DNA from: Aquibacillus rhizosphaerae
Lineage (GTDB): Bacteria; Bacillota; Bacilli; Bacillales; Amphibacillaceae
Direction of reading: 5' to 3'
Assembly: GCF_030282825.1 (NCBI RefSeq)
Contig: NZ_JASTZU010000036.1
Location: forward strand, 1 to 64,000
Length of the DNA: 64,000 nucleotides
Shown here: positions 52,241 through 62,359 of the stretch, piece after piece
How the letters are laid out: every line of letters starts with the position of its first letter
How positions within the stretch are numbered: the first letter of the stretch is position 1
Notes under the pieces: generated by a model
Told to the model about the DNA's origin: nothing
Seen by the model: only the letters and a program-made list of their open reading frames with translations
Databases searched by the model: none
Translations under genes and position numbers: made by a program

Positions 52241-54070
52241 ATGAAGAAAGTTAGCTTTTTCCAGTCGATACAATTTAAAATAATCATTGTTTTTATTTTA
52301 CTTTTATTGTTAGCAATTCAAGTAATGGGTTCATACTTTGCCCAGAATTTAGAAGAAAGCCTAATGGAAAAGTTCAGAGTTAATATTGATGAACGTACAG
52401 AAGTCCTTAAGTATAACCTGATAGCTGAGTTTAACAAAGAACGTTCAGAAGATGAAGATGAACCTTCATTAGAGGAATCGATAAAAACAATTCTAGATTC
52501 ATATCGTAATGGTGAAGTATTTACTGTTTTACAAGTGATTGATACACAGAACCGTGTAATTGGCGCAATTAATCAACAAAACTTGATTGGCAAACGGGTA
52601 CCTGGGGAGAACGGGATTACGATGGCAGCTCGTTATGGACAAGGAAGAGAAACGATAGTAACAGATACGAGTACAGGTCACAGAATGTTTGTTAAGATTG
52701 TTCCGCTTGAAAAGCAAGATAAAGATCTAGTGGGCGCTATTTATACCGAGGCTTCGATGGAAGATGTTTATAACCAACTTGAAAACATTAATCGTATTTT
52801 CTTAAACGGTACAATCCTGGCGGTTATCATCTCTGCTTTTGTAGGTATTTTAGTGGCAAGGGCGATAACTAAGCCAATAAGTGAAATGCGAAAACAGGCA
52901 ATGATTATGTCGACTGGGGACTTCTCTCAAAAAGTAAATGTCTATGGTGGTGACGAGATAGGTCAACTCGCGACATCATTTAATGATATGAATGATAAAT
53001 TAAGACAAGCAAATCATACAACAGAAGAAGAACGGAGAAAGTTAAGCTCTGTCCTATCTAATATGTCTGATGGCGTAATCGCGACAGATGAAACAGGAGC
53101 TGTTACGTTAATGAATGGACCGGCATCTAATTTAATGGGTAAGACATTTAAAGAAATTAAAGGAAAACAATTAATCGATGTCTTACAATTAGAAGAGCAA
53201 GTGGTTGATTTGTTAGATTTCCAAGAAACTGGTTCAATCACCATTGACTTTAGTGATGATGATGAATTTTTCTTGATAAAAGCCAATTTCTCCGTCGTGA
53301 TGGATGAAAATGATGAATTAAATGGCTTAATTACGGTTATTAGTGATGTTACCGAACAAGAAAAAGTCGAGCGAGAGCGAAGAGAGTTTGTGTCTAATGT
53401 ATCACACGAGTTACGGACACCTCTAACAACAATGAGAAGTTACTTAGAAGCTTTAACAGATGGAGCATGGGAAGATAAAGAAATTGCCCCACGCTTTTTA
53501 GAAGTGACACAAAACGAAACAGAACGCATGATTCGTTTAGTGAGTGACTTGCTCCAGTTATCTAAGATGGATCACAAAGAACAATCCGTATACAAAGAAC
53601 GAGTAAATATTGTATCGTTCTTTCACCATATTATTGACCGATTTGAAATGAATAAAAATGAAAATATAATTATAGAGAGACAATTGCCGAAAGACAGCTT
53701 ATTTATATGGTTGGATAAAGACAAAATAATACAAGTTGTGGATAATATCATTTCAAATGCAATCAAGTATTCACCTAAAGGCGGCAAAATAAAAGTACGT
53801 ATTATAAGGGTTAGGCAAAAAGTGAAAGTGAGTATCACTGACCAAGGAGTTGGGATAGCAACGGAAAAATTGGACAAAATTTTTGAACGTTTTTATCGTG
53901 CGGACAAAGCAAGGTCAAGAGAATTAGGGGGAACAGGACTTGGTTTAGCAATAGCTAAAGAAATAATAGAATCTCATCATGGACAAATATGGGCAGAAAG
54001 TCAAGAAGGAAAAGGGACGACCGTTCTCTTTACGTTACCGCTTATTAATAGAAAGCGGGGGAATCGATAA
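52241..54070 (+). CDS. walK: Sensor histidine kinase WalK
   Basis: Membrane kinase that phosphorylates WalR. The 609-residue protein has TM1 (about 11-31), an extracytoplasmic PAS-like domain (about 32-180), TM2 (about 183-205), HAMP (ARAITKPISEMRKQAMIMSTGDFS), PAS (about 265-370), HisKA with SNVSHELRTPLTTMRSYLEAL (His about 386), and the ATPase with NIISNAIKYSP, DQGVGIA, and GGTGLGLAIAKEII. Five bases separate it from walR and it overlaps walH by one base. Confidence 0.98.
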   Translation: MKKVSFFQSIQFKIIIVFILLLLLAIQVMGSYFAQNLEESLMEKFRVNIDERTEVLKYNLIAEFNKERSEDEDEPSLEESIKTILDSYRNGEVFTVLQVIDTQNRVIGAINQQNLIGKRVPGENGITMAARYGQGRETIVTDTSTGHRMFVKIVPLEKQDKDLVGAIYTEASMEDVYNQLENINRIFLNGTILAVIISAFVGILVARAITKPISEMRKQAMIMSTGDFSQKVNVYGGDEIGQLATSFNDMNDKLRQANHTTEEERRKLSSVLSNMSDGVIATDETGAVTLMNGPASNLMGKTFKEIKGKQLIDVLQLEEQVVDLLDFQETGSITIDFSDDDEFFLIKANFSVVMDENDELNGLITVISDVTEQEKVERERREFVSNVSHELRTPLTTMRSYLEALTDGAWEDKEIAPRFLEVTQNETERMIRLVSDLLQLSKMDHKEQSVYKERVNIVSFFHHIIDRFEMNKNENIIIERQLPKDSLFIWLDKDKIIQVVDNIISNAIKYSPKGGKIKVRIIRVRQKVKVSITDQGVGIATEKLDKIFERFYRADKARSRELGGTGLGLAIAKEIIESHHGQIWAESQEGKGTTVLFTLPLINRKRGNR

Positions 54071-55413
54071 TGAAATCAGAAACTGTAAAAACAGTTATTT
54101 TAGCTTGTTTAATTGGGCTTAGCTTCTTGTTAACATTAGCCATTTGGAATTATCAACCAAATATAGAACCAAATGATGATAATGAAGAAGCAATGGAGGC
54201 CATATTTACAAATGGGGAACAAGAAACTAAAAAAAATATTGTCCAACCTTTTAATGTTATTTACCATCTAGAAGGAAATGAGCATACTGGCTATGCGGAT
54301 AAATCAAAAGAAAAGCAATTATATGAACAAATGCAAAGTTGGTCTTTATATGATTTTAATACGGACTATAGTGGTGAGGGTTTACAAAAATATGATAGCC
54401 CTTATGTAGAATTGATATTTCCAACAGAACTTCCCGCAGATATTATAGCAGATGTATTTACTGTTGATGAAACTACAAGTTTGCCAAATAGTTCTTTTGA
54501 TCGTATTTATGTCTCCTTAAATAAGGATATATCAGAAAGGCAAGTGATTTTTAAAAGCGCCCAAAGTGATATTACGATAAGTGCAAACATTCAAAACCCA
54601 GAAGACGAAATCAATGAAGTGTTAAACACTTACAATTCTGGTGAAGAAAGTCCTATTGATTATATCCCATATGAAGTTAATAATGATCAAGTGGTATATC
54701 TACCAAATAAAGTAGATATGAAAGAATTAGCATTTCGATATCGAATTATTCCTATAGAACCATTAAAAACAGTTTTATTTACGAATCCGTCCAATGTAAT
54801 TAGTGCAGAAGAAATCCCTAAAGTTGAACGTTTTACAGATGGTGATAGAGAAATGATTTATTATGATGAAAAGTATATGGAATTTACAGATATGGTTAAT
54901 TCAGATATCACGGAAGAAAATTTGGAAGGTACAGAATTGCTTGATCAAACACTAAAATTTATTAACGATCATAATGGTTGGACTAGTGAAGGCAAGTACG
55001 AATTCGTTTTATCTGAGTTAAATCAGAGTTCAAAAACAGTACAATTCCGCCGTGTATATTCGGGTTTTCCGGTCTATAAAAGTAATGAATTATCTGTAAT
55101 ATCTGTAACGTGGAATAACCAAAATATTTATAAATATAGTCGACCGTTAATTCAATTAGATGATGCATATCAAGTAAATAAGAAAACGTTAGAAGATGTA
55201 GACAGTATAATAAGCACATTGGAAAATAGTCCTGAGTATAAGTCAAAAACAATATTAGATGTTGCTTTAGGTTACAAACTTGAAGAAGGGGAATTTGACC
55301 AGTATTTTAAGCTGACACCTACGTGGTTTATAAAAGACTATAGTGGATGGTCAGAATTCATACCACTAGATCAAAAAGTAGGAGGCGTTCATAATGCAAT
55401 GGGGTCAAATTAA
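54070..55413 (+). CDS. walH: WalK regulator WalH (YycH)
   Basis: Membrane-anchored extracytoplasmic protein that with WalI controls WalK (restraining in B. subtilis, activating in S. aureus). The 447-residue protein has one N-terminal span (TVILACLIGLSFLLTLAIWN, about 8-27) and an extracellular part of YycH fold: YVELIFPTELPADIIADVF, YPFRV-like pieces are diverged, EFVLSELNQSSKTVQFRRVYSGFPVY is clear. Its 3' end overlaps walI by 20 bases. Confidence 0.93.
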   Translation: MKSETVKTVILACLIGLSFLLTLAIWNYQPNIEPNDDNEEAMEAIFTNGEQETKKNIVQPFNVIYHLEGNEHTGYADKSKEKQLYEQMQSWSLYDFNTDYSGEGLQKYDSPYVELIFPTELPADIIADVFTVDETTSLPNSSFDRIYVSLNKDISERQVIFKSAQSDITISANIQNPEDEINEVLNTYNSGEESPIDYIPYEVNNDQVVYLPNKVDMKELAFRYRIIPIEPLKTVLFTNPSNVISAEEIPKVERFTDGDREMIYYDEKYMEFTDMVNSDITEENLEGTELLDQTLKFINDHNGWTSEGKYEFVLSELNQSSKTVQFRRVYSGFPVYKSNELSVISVTWNNQNIYKYSRPLIQLDDAYQVNKKTLEDVDSIISTLENSPEYKSKTILDVALGYKLEEGEFDQYFKLTPTWFIKDYSGWSEFIPLDQKVGGVHNAMGSN

Positions 55414-56362
55414 AACTCTATTTATTATATGCTTCTTAATCCTTGATGTATTCTTAATCATGCAGTTTATGGATAGCCGTGAATCAGAATTAGGTTTACT
55501 CCCTCGGGACTCAACAAACGAGGAATATCTGCGATTAAATGTGAATGGTTTGGATGACTTACTTGATGAGGTAAGAAGAGCACCGCTTATTACAGCTTCT
55601 AGAAATAACTTTTCAGAAGAGGATTTAAGCACATTAGATGCGATTCCTAATCAAGAAAAAATAATCATAAACGAAAATATTATTTTTTCTAAATTAATAA
55701 CTCCTGTTGAAATTAATCTTGCTGATGTAGATAAGGGTGCCCCGGTTGAAAGTTTACAAGGAAAATTGCTGAATAGTGGCAATTATACTTTTTGGGAGAA
55801 GGATGAGGATACCAATATCGTGATACTATTCCAAAATATGGGCTTACCGATTTACTTTAATAAAAATGGTGTAGTATTAATCCAATTAAATGATGACGAT
55901 GAAATGGTTTCCTATATACAAACAGAAATGGTTGAGAAAAATAAGAGTGAGGAGAAGGTACTAGGAAAAGCAATTGATGCCGTGTCCACGCTCTATCACA
56001 ATCAAGGTATAATCAAATCAGGAGATACCGTATTGGACAATGAATTAGGTTATCATAATCTAGTCACTTCATCGGACGGGGAACAAGTGTTAAATCCTAC
56101 ATGGCGAATTAAAGTAGAAAATGGAAATGAAGAAGAACAAAACTATTTTGTAAATGGAATCGAAGGGCACTATTATCCAAGAGAATGGAATAGTTTTCTT
56201 GAAGAGACGATAACGGAATTTCTTGAAGTGGTCAAGCTTACAACAACCGACAATATCGAATTATTAAGTGTAAGCGAAGAAGAGATTGATAAAGCGGAGT
56301 TAATTGATGAGATGATTGCTCAATTAACAACAACTATAGGTAATAATGGAGTGGAGAAATAA
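55394..56362 (+). CDS. walI: WalK regulator WalI (YycI)
   Basis: Partner of WalH at the membrane. The 322-residue protein has an N-terminal span ([21 protein letters not shown], about 5-25) and an extracytoplasmic YycI domain ([43 protein letters not shown]). It is somewhat longer than typical YycI proteins by a C-terminal extension that I cannot assign. The start lies within walH, with AGGAGGC upstream; the stop overlaps the walJ ATG. Confidence 0.93.
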   Translation: MQWGQIKTLFIICFLILDVFLIMQFMDSRESELGLLPRDSTNEEYLRLNVNGLDDLLDEVRRAPLITASRNNFSEEDLSTLDAIPNQEKIIINENIIFSKLITPVEINLADVDKGAPVESLQGKLLNSGNYTFWEKDEDTNIVILFQNMGLPIYFNKNGVVLIQLNDDDEMVSYIQTEMVEKNKSEEKVLGKAIDAVSTLYHNQGIIKSGDTVLDNELGYHNLVTSSDGEQVLNPTWRIKVENGNEEEQNYFVNGIEGHYYPREWNSFLEETITEFLEVVKLTTTDNIELLSVSEEEIDKAELIDEMIAQLTTTIGNNGVEK

Positions 56363-57159
56363 TGACATTAGGTTTTAGTGTACTAGCCTCTGGGAGTACG
56401 GGGAATGCATTTTATATTGGAACGGAAAAGGAAAAAATACTAGTTGATGCGGGTTTAAGTGGTAAAGAAATAGAACGGTTATTTTCTGAAGCTAATATTA
56501 ATCCTGAAGAAATAACAAAAATATTAGTAACACATGAACATAGTGATCATATAAAAGGATTAGGAATTCTTGCGAGACGATTTAATCTACCTATATATGC
56601 CAATGAAAAAACGTGGAAAGCAATGGAAAATTCAATAGGCAAAATTAGCTTAGATCAAAAGTTTGTTTTTGATATGGAAGAAATAAAAACGTTTGGAGAT
56701 ATTGATGTTGAATCTTTTGGCGTTTCACATGATGCAGCAGAGCCAATGTTCTATACTTTTCATCATGAAGGAAAAAAAGTGGCACTTGTAACAGACCTAG
56801 GTTACGTTTCTGAACGAATTAAAAAAACAGTTGAAAATGCAGATGCTCTTATCTTTGAATCTAATCATGATGTCTCTATGTTGCGAATGGGCCGTTATCC
56901 TTGGAGTGTAAAGCGGCGTATTCTTGGAGACTCAGGACATGTTTCTAATGAAGATTGTGCACTAGCATTAACTGACATCATTGGCAATAATACAAAGCGT
57001 ATTTATTTGGCGCATTTAAGCAAAGATAACAACATGAAAGAATTAGCAAGAATGTCAGTGGAAAATCATTTAAATGAATATGGATTTAAGGTAGGTAAAG
57101 GGTTGGATATTCTTGATACAGATCCCCAGACGCCTACACCTTTATATGAAGTAGTTTAA
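56362..57159 (+). CDS. walJ: MBL-fold exonuclease WalJ (YycJ)
   Basis: Metallo-beta-lactamase fold 5'-3' exonuclease linked to mismatch repair and to coordination of division with wall synthesis. The 265-residue protein has [14 protein letters not shown] at the start and the metal motif [12 protein letters not shown] (about 57-68), [18 protein letters not shown], and a late HLS. Its ATG overlaps the walI stop by one base. Confidence 0.96.
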   Translation: MTLGFSVLASGSTGNAFYIGTEKEKILVDAGLSGKEIERLFSEANINPEEITKILVTHEHSDHIKGLGILARRFNLPIYANEKTWKAMENSIGKISLDQKFVFDMEEIKTFGDIDVESFGVSHDAAEPMFYTFHHEGKKVALVTDLGYVSERIKKTVENADALIFESNHDVSMLRMGRYPWSVKRRILGDSGHVSNEDCALALTDIIGNNTKRIYLAHLSKDNNMKELARMSVENHLNEYGFKVGKGLDILDTDPQTPTPLYEVV

Positions 57160-57225
57160 ACTATATTGTATAAAGGTAAACTAGGTATAGATTCGTAAAA
57201 AAAAGAAAGAGAAAGGACTGATAAG

Positions 57226-58455
57226 ATGGGGTATTATGATAACCATTATAAACCTAAACGAAATCGGTCTAGTTGGTTATATCCGACAATAATCGGTATG
57301 GTAGTCGGTGTGTTTTTGGTTACTATTGCTCTTCCTGCTTTAATAGAGTCAAATCTTCTTCCATATGACATTGTTGAGCCTGTGGAAGAGAGTAATGAAA
57401 TCAGGCAAGGATTAGATGAAGGTGAAGATAATAGTACAAGTGGTGAAACACAGAATATTAATGTGAATGTTTCAACACAAATTACTGAAATTGTAGGGGA
57501 TGTAGCTCCCGCAGTAGTTGGAGTTGTGAATATTCAATCTCAGACTAATTTTTGGCAACAACAAGGGTCTGGGGAGGCTGGTACAGGATCTGGTGTAATT
57601 TATAAAGTAGAAAATGACAGTGCCTTTGTTGTGACAAATCATCATGTTATTAGTGGTGCAGATGAAATAGAAGTAGTCTTATCTGATCAGTCTAGAGTAA
57701 GTGCAGAATTAAAAGGAAGTGACTTATTCACAGACTTAGCTGTCCTTGAGATGGATAGTTCACATGTGGATAAAGTAGTTGAGTTGGGGAATTCTGAGAA
57801 TGTTAAGGTAGGAGAACCCGCAATTGCTATCGGTAGCCCACTTGGTCTGAACTTATCAGGATCGGTTACCCAGGGAATTATTAGTGGTAAACAGCGTGCT
57901 ATACCTCAAGATTTTGATGGTGATGGTCGAGCTGATTGGCAAGCAGAAGTAATTCAGACGGACGCTGCAATAAATCCGGGTAATAGTGGTGGTGCTCTCA
58001 TCAATATTAACGGTCAGCTGATCGGAATAAATTCGATGAAAATTGCTCAATCATCTGTAGAAGGTATTGGTTTTGCAATACCAGTAGATGATGCTGTCCC
58101 AATCATCGAACAATTGGAGAGTGTAGGAACCGTTACGCGTGCATACTTAGGTGTTGAGGCATACTCATTAGAAGATATTGCACAAGTAGAGTGGGAAAGA
58201 AGCTTAAATTTACCAGATGATGTTGATGGTGGCATTTATTTACGTAGTATCGAACCAATGTCTCCAGCAGATCAAGCAGACTTAAGAGAATACGATGTGA
58301 TTACTCATCTGGACGGTGTCGAGATTAATAATATTATTGGACTTAGAAAACACTTATATCAAGAAAAAGAAGTTGGAGACGAAATGACAATAACCTATTA
58401 TCGTGATAGCGAAAAGTTTGAAACAACAGTAGAGTTAGCTGCTCAAGAATATTAA
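57226..58455 (+). CDS. htrA: HtrA/DegP-type membrane serine protease
   Basis: Surface quality-control protease ending the wal operon, as yyxA (htrC) does in B. subtilis. The 409-residue protein has a short cytoplasmic N terminus, one membrane span (LYPTIIGMVVGVFLVTIALPALI), a Ser/Thr/Glu-rich linker, and the trypsin-like domain with the triad His in VVTNHHVISGA, Asp in FTDLAVLEMD, Ser in NPGNSGGALI (about 248). A single PDZ domain (about 300-395) has YLGVEAYSLEDI and DVITHLDGVEINNI. It follows walJ by 66 bases with GAAAGGAC. Confidence 0.96.
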   Translation: MGYYDNHYKPKRNRSSWLYPTIIGMVVGVFLVTIALPALIESNLLPYDIVEPVEESNEIRQGLDEGEDNSTSGETQNINVNVSTQITEIVGDVAPAVVGVVNIQSQTNFWQQQGSGEAGTGSGVIYKVENDSAFVVTNHHVISGADEIEVVLSDQSRVSAELKGSDLFTDLAVLEMDSSHVDKVVELGNSENVKVGEPAIAIGSPLGLNLSGSVTQGIISGKQRAIPQDFDGDGRADWQAEVIQTDAAINPGNSGGALININGQLIGINSMKIAQSSVEGIGFAIPVDDAVPIIEQLESVGTVTRAYLGVEAYSLEDIAQVEWERSLNLPDDVDGGIYLRSIEPMSPADQADLREYDVITHLDGVEINNIIGLRKHLYQEKEVGDEMTITYYRDSEKFETTVELAAQEY

Positions 58456-58462
58456 ATTACTT

Positions 58463-58497
58463 AAAGTTGGCATCCAAAAAGGGTGTCAGCTTTTTTT
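58463..58497 (+). terminator. Terminator after htrA
   Basis: The stem AAAGTTGGCATCC/GGGTGTCAGCTTT with wobbles, followed by seven T. It ends the wal operon. Confidence 0.82.
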
Positions 58498-58701
58498 GTT
58501 GATAACTGTCGAATTTATGCACAGGCTGTGGATGAACCTGAGGATAAAAAACCAGATATAGTAGGGAACGTTTATTCCTCCACAAAATAGCGGATGTTGA
58601 TGTTAATATGTGGATAACTAGTGTGGAGAACCTGTTCATAAACCGGACTAACCTGTTGATATCAGTGGTTTTAATGGAATTGTGGATAACGTTGTGGATA
58701 A
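58497..58701 (+). other. DnaA-box cluster downstream of htrA
   Basis: Three perfect TGTGGATAA boxes (58609-58617, 58681-58689, 58693-58701), the last two only three bases apart, plus near-matches at 58497-58505, 58527-58535 and 58622-58630. All are in one orientation, about 36 kb from oriC. This resembles the DnaA-titrating box clusters of B. subtilis, one of which I recall near yydA, the rlmH gene. Confidence 0.82.
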
Positions 58702-58833
58702 CCTTTGATTTAGGACGTTTTCTTTTGCTTTTTTAATGTAGAAATAAGCTTATTATTGATTTATAGGTTAGGAAATAGTAGGCTTTAAAAAAGAAGGAAA
58801 GACAATAAATTACAAATGAAAAGAGGGGAGTGC

Positions 58834-59739
58834 ATGGAGTATTCCATTGGCGTAGATATTGGAGGTACTAAAGTTGCGATAGCACTTGTTTCTGCTGAAG
58901 GAGAAGTCATCGAAAAGTCGATAATACCAACGGACTTATCTATAAAACCGTTTGAAATGATCAAAAGGATTATTGCAAAAGTTGAAGTGATTTTACACAA
59001 TTCACCTTTAAGTATAGTTGATTTAAAAGGAATTGGAATCGGAGCACCGGGACCTTTAGATAGTAAACTAGGAGTAATTACGTGTCCTCCTAATTTAAGG
59101 AATTGGGTCAATATCCCAATTGTGGAGCAAATAAAAAACCATTTTTTAATACCTGTCCTATTAGAAAATGACGCAAATGCGGCCGCTTTGGCTGAAAAGC
59201 GTTTTGGGGCAGGGAAAGAAAATAGTAATTTTGCTTATGTAACGATAAGTACTGGAATAGGAGCTGGGTTTATTGTAGATAATCAAATACTCTCTGGATC
59301 CTATGGAAATGCTGGAGAAATTGGACATACAGTCATTGACCCATCTTTTGGCAAATGTTCTTGTGGACAATATGGTTGTCTAGAATTTATTGCTTCTGGA
59401 ACTGCAATTGCTAAGAAGGGTTCTGAGATTGCTGGGGTAGTTTTATCAACAAAGCAAGTGTTTGATTTGTACAAGGAAGGTCATCCAAAAATAACCCCCT
59501 TCATTGAAACTGTTTTTCGAACACTTGGTGTAGCATGTGTTTCCATAATTAATTCGTTTGATCCTGAAAAAATAGTGATTGGAGGTGGGGTATCTAAAGT
59601 AGGTACACCATTATTTGACGCTCTAACAGACTATGTTAGCAAGTTTGCATTAAGTCCAGCTGGTCGCGAAACGAAAATAGTCCCTGCTGAATTGAACCAA
59701 AATGCTGGTGTTGTCGGAGCGGCTTCACTATGTTTTTAA
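58834..59739 (+). CDS. ROK-family sugar kinase
   Basis: A 301-residue ROK kinase (glucokinase/fructokinase/mannokinase class). It shows GVDIGGTKVAIALV (phosphate 1, about 5-18), ENDANAAALAE (catalytic Asp about 106), STGIGAGFI, GEIGHTVIDP, and the zinc site CSCGQYGCLE (about 174-183), with IVIGGGVSK near the end. No N-terminal DNA-binding domain, so it is an enzyme rather than a ROK repressor. I chose ATG 58834, with AGAGGGGAG upstream; the frame extends to 58816. manA follows by 32 bases, suggesting fructose or mannose use, but the substrate cannot be told from sequence. Confidence 0.88.
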   Translation: MEYSIGVDIGGTKVAIALVSAEGEVIEKSIIPTDLSIKPFEMIKRIIAKVEVILHNSPLSIVDLKGIGIGAPGPLDSKLGVITCPPNLRNWVNIPIVEQIKNHFLIPVLLENDANAAALAEKRFGAGKENSNFAYVTISTGIGAGFIVDNQILSGSYGNAGEIGHTVIDPSFGKCSCGQYGCLEFIASGTAIAKKGSEIAGVVLSTKQVFDLYKEGHPKITPFIETVFRTLGVACVSIINSFDPEKIVIGGGVSKVGTPLFDALTDYVSKFALSPAGRETKIVPAELNQNAGVVGAASLCF

Positions 59740-59771
59740 AAAATAGATGAAATAATGAGGGGAAAATAATA

Positions 59772-60728
59772 ATGTATAATGAACCTATCTTTTTAGAACC
59801 AGTTTTTAAAGAAAGAATCTGGGGTGGACAAAAGTTAAAACAACAATTTGGATACAATATTCCTTATGAACGTACTGGAGAAGCCTGGGTGATATCTGCA
59901 CATCCTAATGGTCCAAGTATAATCACTAACGGAGCATTAAAAAATAAGACATTAGCGGACGCCTGGAATGACCATGGAGAATTATTTAATAGAACGTCAA
60001 ATACCGGAGAAGCATTCCCACTTTTAGTGAAAATTCTAGATGCTGCTGATGATTTATCAGTACAAGTACATCCAGATGATACATATGCCAGAGAAGTGGA
60101 AAGTCAACCATACGGTAAGACGGAATGTTGGTATGTGCTAAGTGCAGAAAAGGATGCTGAAATCATTTTTGGTCATCATGCTAATTCAAAAGAAGAGTTC
60201 AAACAAATGGTGAGTAATGGTGATTGGGACAGTCTTCTTCGTCGTGTTAAAGTTAAAACAGGAGACTTTGTGTATGTACCGAGTGGCACCATCCATGCGA
60301 TTGGAAAAGGTATTGTCATTTTAGAAACGCAGCAAAGTTCAGATATAACGTACCGCGTTTATGATTATGATCGCAAGGATGTAGAGGGAAATGGAAGAGA
60401 GTTGCATTTAGATTCTGCTATTGATGTATCCAATGTTCCACATGAAACAATGGATATTGCACAAACAGAAGAAGTGAAACAAGGCCTCCTTTCAAAAAAG
60501 TTAGTACAAGAAACTTATTTCACTGTTTTTCATTGGCAATTAAAAGGCGAAGTAACACAGCAGTTAAACAGTGATTTCTTGCAAATTAGTGTTGTAAGTG
60601 GAAGTGCACATATCACTATTCACGATAAAAGTTTTCCTATTAAAAAAGGAGAACATTTTATATTACCAGCATCGATAAAAGAGTTTAAGCTAACTGGAGA
60701 CGCAGAATTTATCGTATCACACCCATAA
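59772..60728 (+). CDS. manA: Mannose-6-phosphate isomerase, class I
   Basis: Zinc enzyme interconverting mannose 6-phosphate and fructose 6-phosphate. The 318-residue Bacillus-type protein has EPVFKERIWGGQKL at the start, LSVQVHPDDTYA (zinc Gln/His), GKTECWYVL (zinc Glu), and VPSGTIHAIGKGIVILETQQSSDITYRVYDYDR (zinc His). GAGGGGAAAA precedes the ATG. It is probably co-transcribed with the ROK kinase and ends in a strong terminator. Confidence 0.95.
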   Translation: MYNEPIFLEPVFKERIWGGQKLKQQFGYNIPYERTGEAWVISAHPNGPSIITNGALKNKTLADAWNDHGELFNRTSNTGEAFPLLVKILDAADDLSVQVHPDDTYAREVESQPYGKTECWYVLSAEKDAEIIFGHHANSKEEFKQMVSNGDWDSLLRRVKVKTGDFVYVPSGTIHAIGKGIVILETQQSSDITYRVYDYDRKDVEGNGRELHLDSAIDVSNVPHETMDIAQTEEVKQGLLSKKLVQETYFTVFHWQLKGEVTQQLNSDFLQISVVSGSAHITIHDKSFPIKKGEHFILPASIKEFKLTGDAEFIVSHP

Positions 60729-60764
60729 TTAAGAAAGCTCAGGCCATGGCCTGAGCTTTCTTAA
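60729..60764. terminator. Perfect 36-bp palindromic bidirectional terminator
   Basis: TTAAGAAAGCTCAGGCCA is followed by its exact reverse complement. It lies immediately after the manA stop and contains the end of the aldo-keto reductase gene, so it serves both converging units. Confidence 0.88.
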
Positions 60765-61753
60765 TCTAAAATACTATTTATTTTGTTTATCTCATCCATA
60801 CTGAAATACAAGTTATTTAATGCTTCCACATTTTCTTCAATTTGGCTGACCTTACTAGCTCCAATAAGTGCGGAAACTACGGACTTTTCTTGTAATACCC
60901 AAACAAGAGCCATCTGCGCCAAGGACTGTCCACGTTGCTGTGCTATGTCATTTAACTGTGTTACTTTGTGAATCACTTCTTCAGAAATATCTTTTTCATT
61001 TAAAAATGGAATATAATCTTTAGCCGCTCTAGAATCCTTAGGGATACCATTCAAATATTTATTGGTAAGTAATCCTTGAGCTAATGGAACAAATGCAATA
61101 CAACCAGCACCCTCGTTTTTCAATACATCCGTAAGTCCATTCTCAATCCAACGATTAAACATCGAGTATGCAGCTTGATGGATAATAAAAGGGGTACCTT
61201 GTTCTTTTAAAATATTAATAGCCTTTTGTGTATCCTCAGCATTATAGTTAGAAATACCAACATATAATACTTTTCCTTGCCGCACTACTTGATCGAGTGC
61301 AGCCATGGTTTCTTCAAGAGGTGTATTAGGATCCGGTCGGTGATGATAGAAAATATCAACGTAATCTAATTGCATACGCTTCAAACTTTGATCTAGACTT
61401 GATATAAGGTACTTCTTAGAACCCCAATCACCATAAGGCCCTTCCCACATCTTAAATCCTGCCTTCGTGGATATGATTAACTCATCACGATACCTCATAA
61501 AATCTTTTTTCATGATCTGTCCAAAGTTCTCTTCTGCTGAACCAGGTGGAGGACCATAATTATTTGCTAAATCAAAATGAGTAATCCCTAAATCAAAGGC
61601 TTTCTGAAGCAACTTTCGTTGATTTTTAACTACGTCTTCGCCACCAAAATTATTCCATAAACCAAGTGAAATGGCAGGCAGTTTTATACCAGAGTTGCCA
61701 CACCGATTGTAGGTCATTGTTTCGTACCTGTTTACAGCTGGAATGTATTCCAT
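60761..61753 (-). CDS. Aldo-keto reductase, YghZ-like
   Basis: A 330-residue NADPH-dependent reductase of the AKR14/YghZ type (L-glyceraldehyde 3-phosphate reductase-like). It has GNSGIKLPAISLGLWNNFG, FDLANNYGPPPGSAEENFG (catalytic Asp and Tyr), ISTKAGFKMWEGPYGDWGSKKYL (catalytic Lys), YVDIFYHHRPDPNTPLEE (His), and GISNYNAEDT. The ATG at 61753 has AGGAGGAGC upstream; the longer frame is unsupported. It may detoxify aldehydes such as methylglyoxal; this is by family. Confidence 0.9.
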   Translation of the reverse strand: MEYIPAVNRYETMTYNRCGNSGIKLPAISLGLWNNFGGEDVVKNQRKLLQKAFDLGITHFDLANNYGPPPGSAEENFGQIMKKDFMRYRDELIISTKAGFKMWEGPYGDWGSKKYLISSLDQSLKRMQLDYVDIFYHHRPDPNTPLEETMAALDQVVRQGKVLYVGISNYNAEDTQKAINILKEQGTPFIIHQAAYSMFNRWIENGLTDVLKNEGAGCIAFVPLAQGLLTNKYLNGIPKDSRAAKDYIPFLNEKDISEEVIHKVTQLNDIAQQRGQSLAQMALVWVLQEKSVVSALIGASKVSQIEENVEALNNLYFSMDEINKINSILD

Positions 61754-61812
61754 AAAGCTCCTCCTATGTTGTATCAAAACTATACTACAATAGTATTTCT
61801 ACAAGAATAAAT

Positions 61813-61838
61813 GAAATCCCTTTCATAGAAGGGTTTTT
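61813..61838. terminator. Hairpin after the DoxX gene
   Basis: A stem CCCTT/AAGGG extended by A/T pairs, with TTTTTT on the plus strand and ATTTCATTT on the minus strand. A weak terminator between the DoxX and reductase genes. Confidence 0.5.
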
Positions 61839-61845
61839 TATACAA

Positions 61846-62205
61846 TTATTTATACGATCTCCAGATGATAGCCAATAATACGAGTATGACAATATCTAAT
61901 CTTGCTTCAAAGGCGAATTGAAAAAATCCATCATGTAAAACAGGAATTTTCGTTAATAGAAGAGCGATAACCATGATGACTAGTAGGGGGATAGTTGCTT
62001 TTTTTACGTAATAGTTTAAGATAATTAAACCACCACAAATAAGTTCTGTAATGGCAACAATAAGTACAGTTGTTTCTGGATAAGGCAATCCATAATTTGC
62101 AAAGCCATTAGCAAATCCAGGTACCAGCAATTTCAAAATTGCTGATGCAATAAAAACATACCCGACGACATACCGAATTAGTTTCAAGGTAGTTAAATTT
62201 TTCAT
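61846..62205 (-). CDS. DoxX/MauE-like small membrane protein
   Basis: A 119-residue membrane protein with four predicted spans: YVVGYVFIASAILKLL, TTVLIVAITELICGGLIIL, ATIPLLVIMVIALLL, and LDIVILVLLAIIW. The pattern of a helix with FIASAILKL and an acidic residue in the second helix (TELICG) is that of DoxX-like proteins, whose function is poorly known. The ATG at 62205 follows GAGGCAAC. Confidence 0.75.
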   Translation of the reverse strand: MKNLTTLKLIRYVVGYVFIASAILKLLVPGFANGFANYGLPYPETTVLIVAITELICGGLIILNYYVKKATIPLLVIMVIALLLTKIPVLHDGFFQFAFEARLDIVILVLLAIIWRSYK

Positions 62206-62323
62206 AAAGTTGCCTCCTCATTGGTTGTTTAATATATATGTATGCATGAGCAAGGACAACCTATTACAACTTTCATAAAAAATATCAACTGTACCTTAAA
62301 ATCCTTTTTTTACAAAAATAAAA

Positions 62324-62347
62324 TGAGGAAGGGGGAGGCCTTCCTCA
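62324..62347 (-). terminator. Terminator after the second Lin0512 gene
   Basis: A 9-bp stem TGAGGAAGG/CCTTCCTCA (62324-62332 with 62339-62347), followed on the minus strand by TTTATTTTTG. Confidence 0.8.
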
Positions 62348-62359
62348 ATTGCTTTTCCG

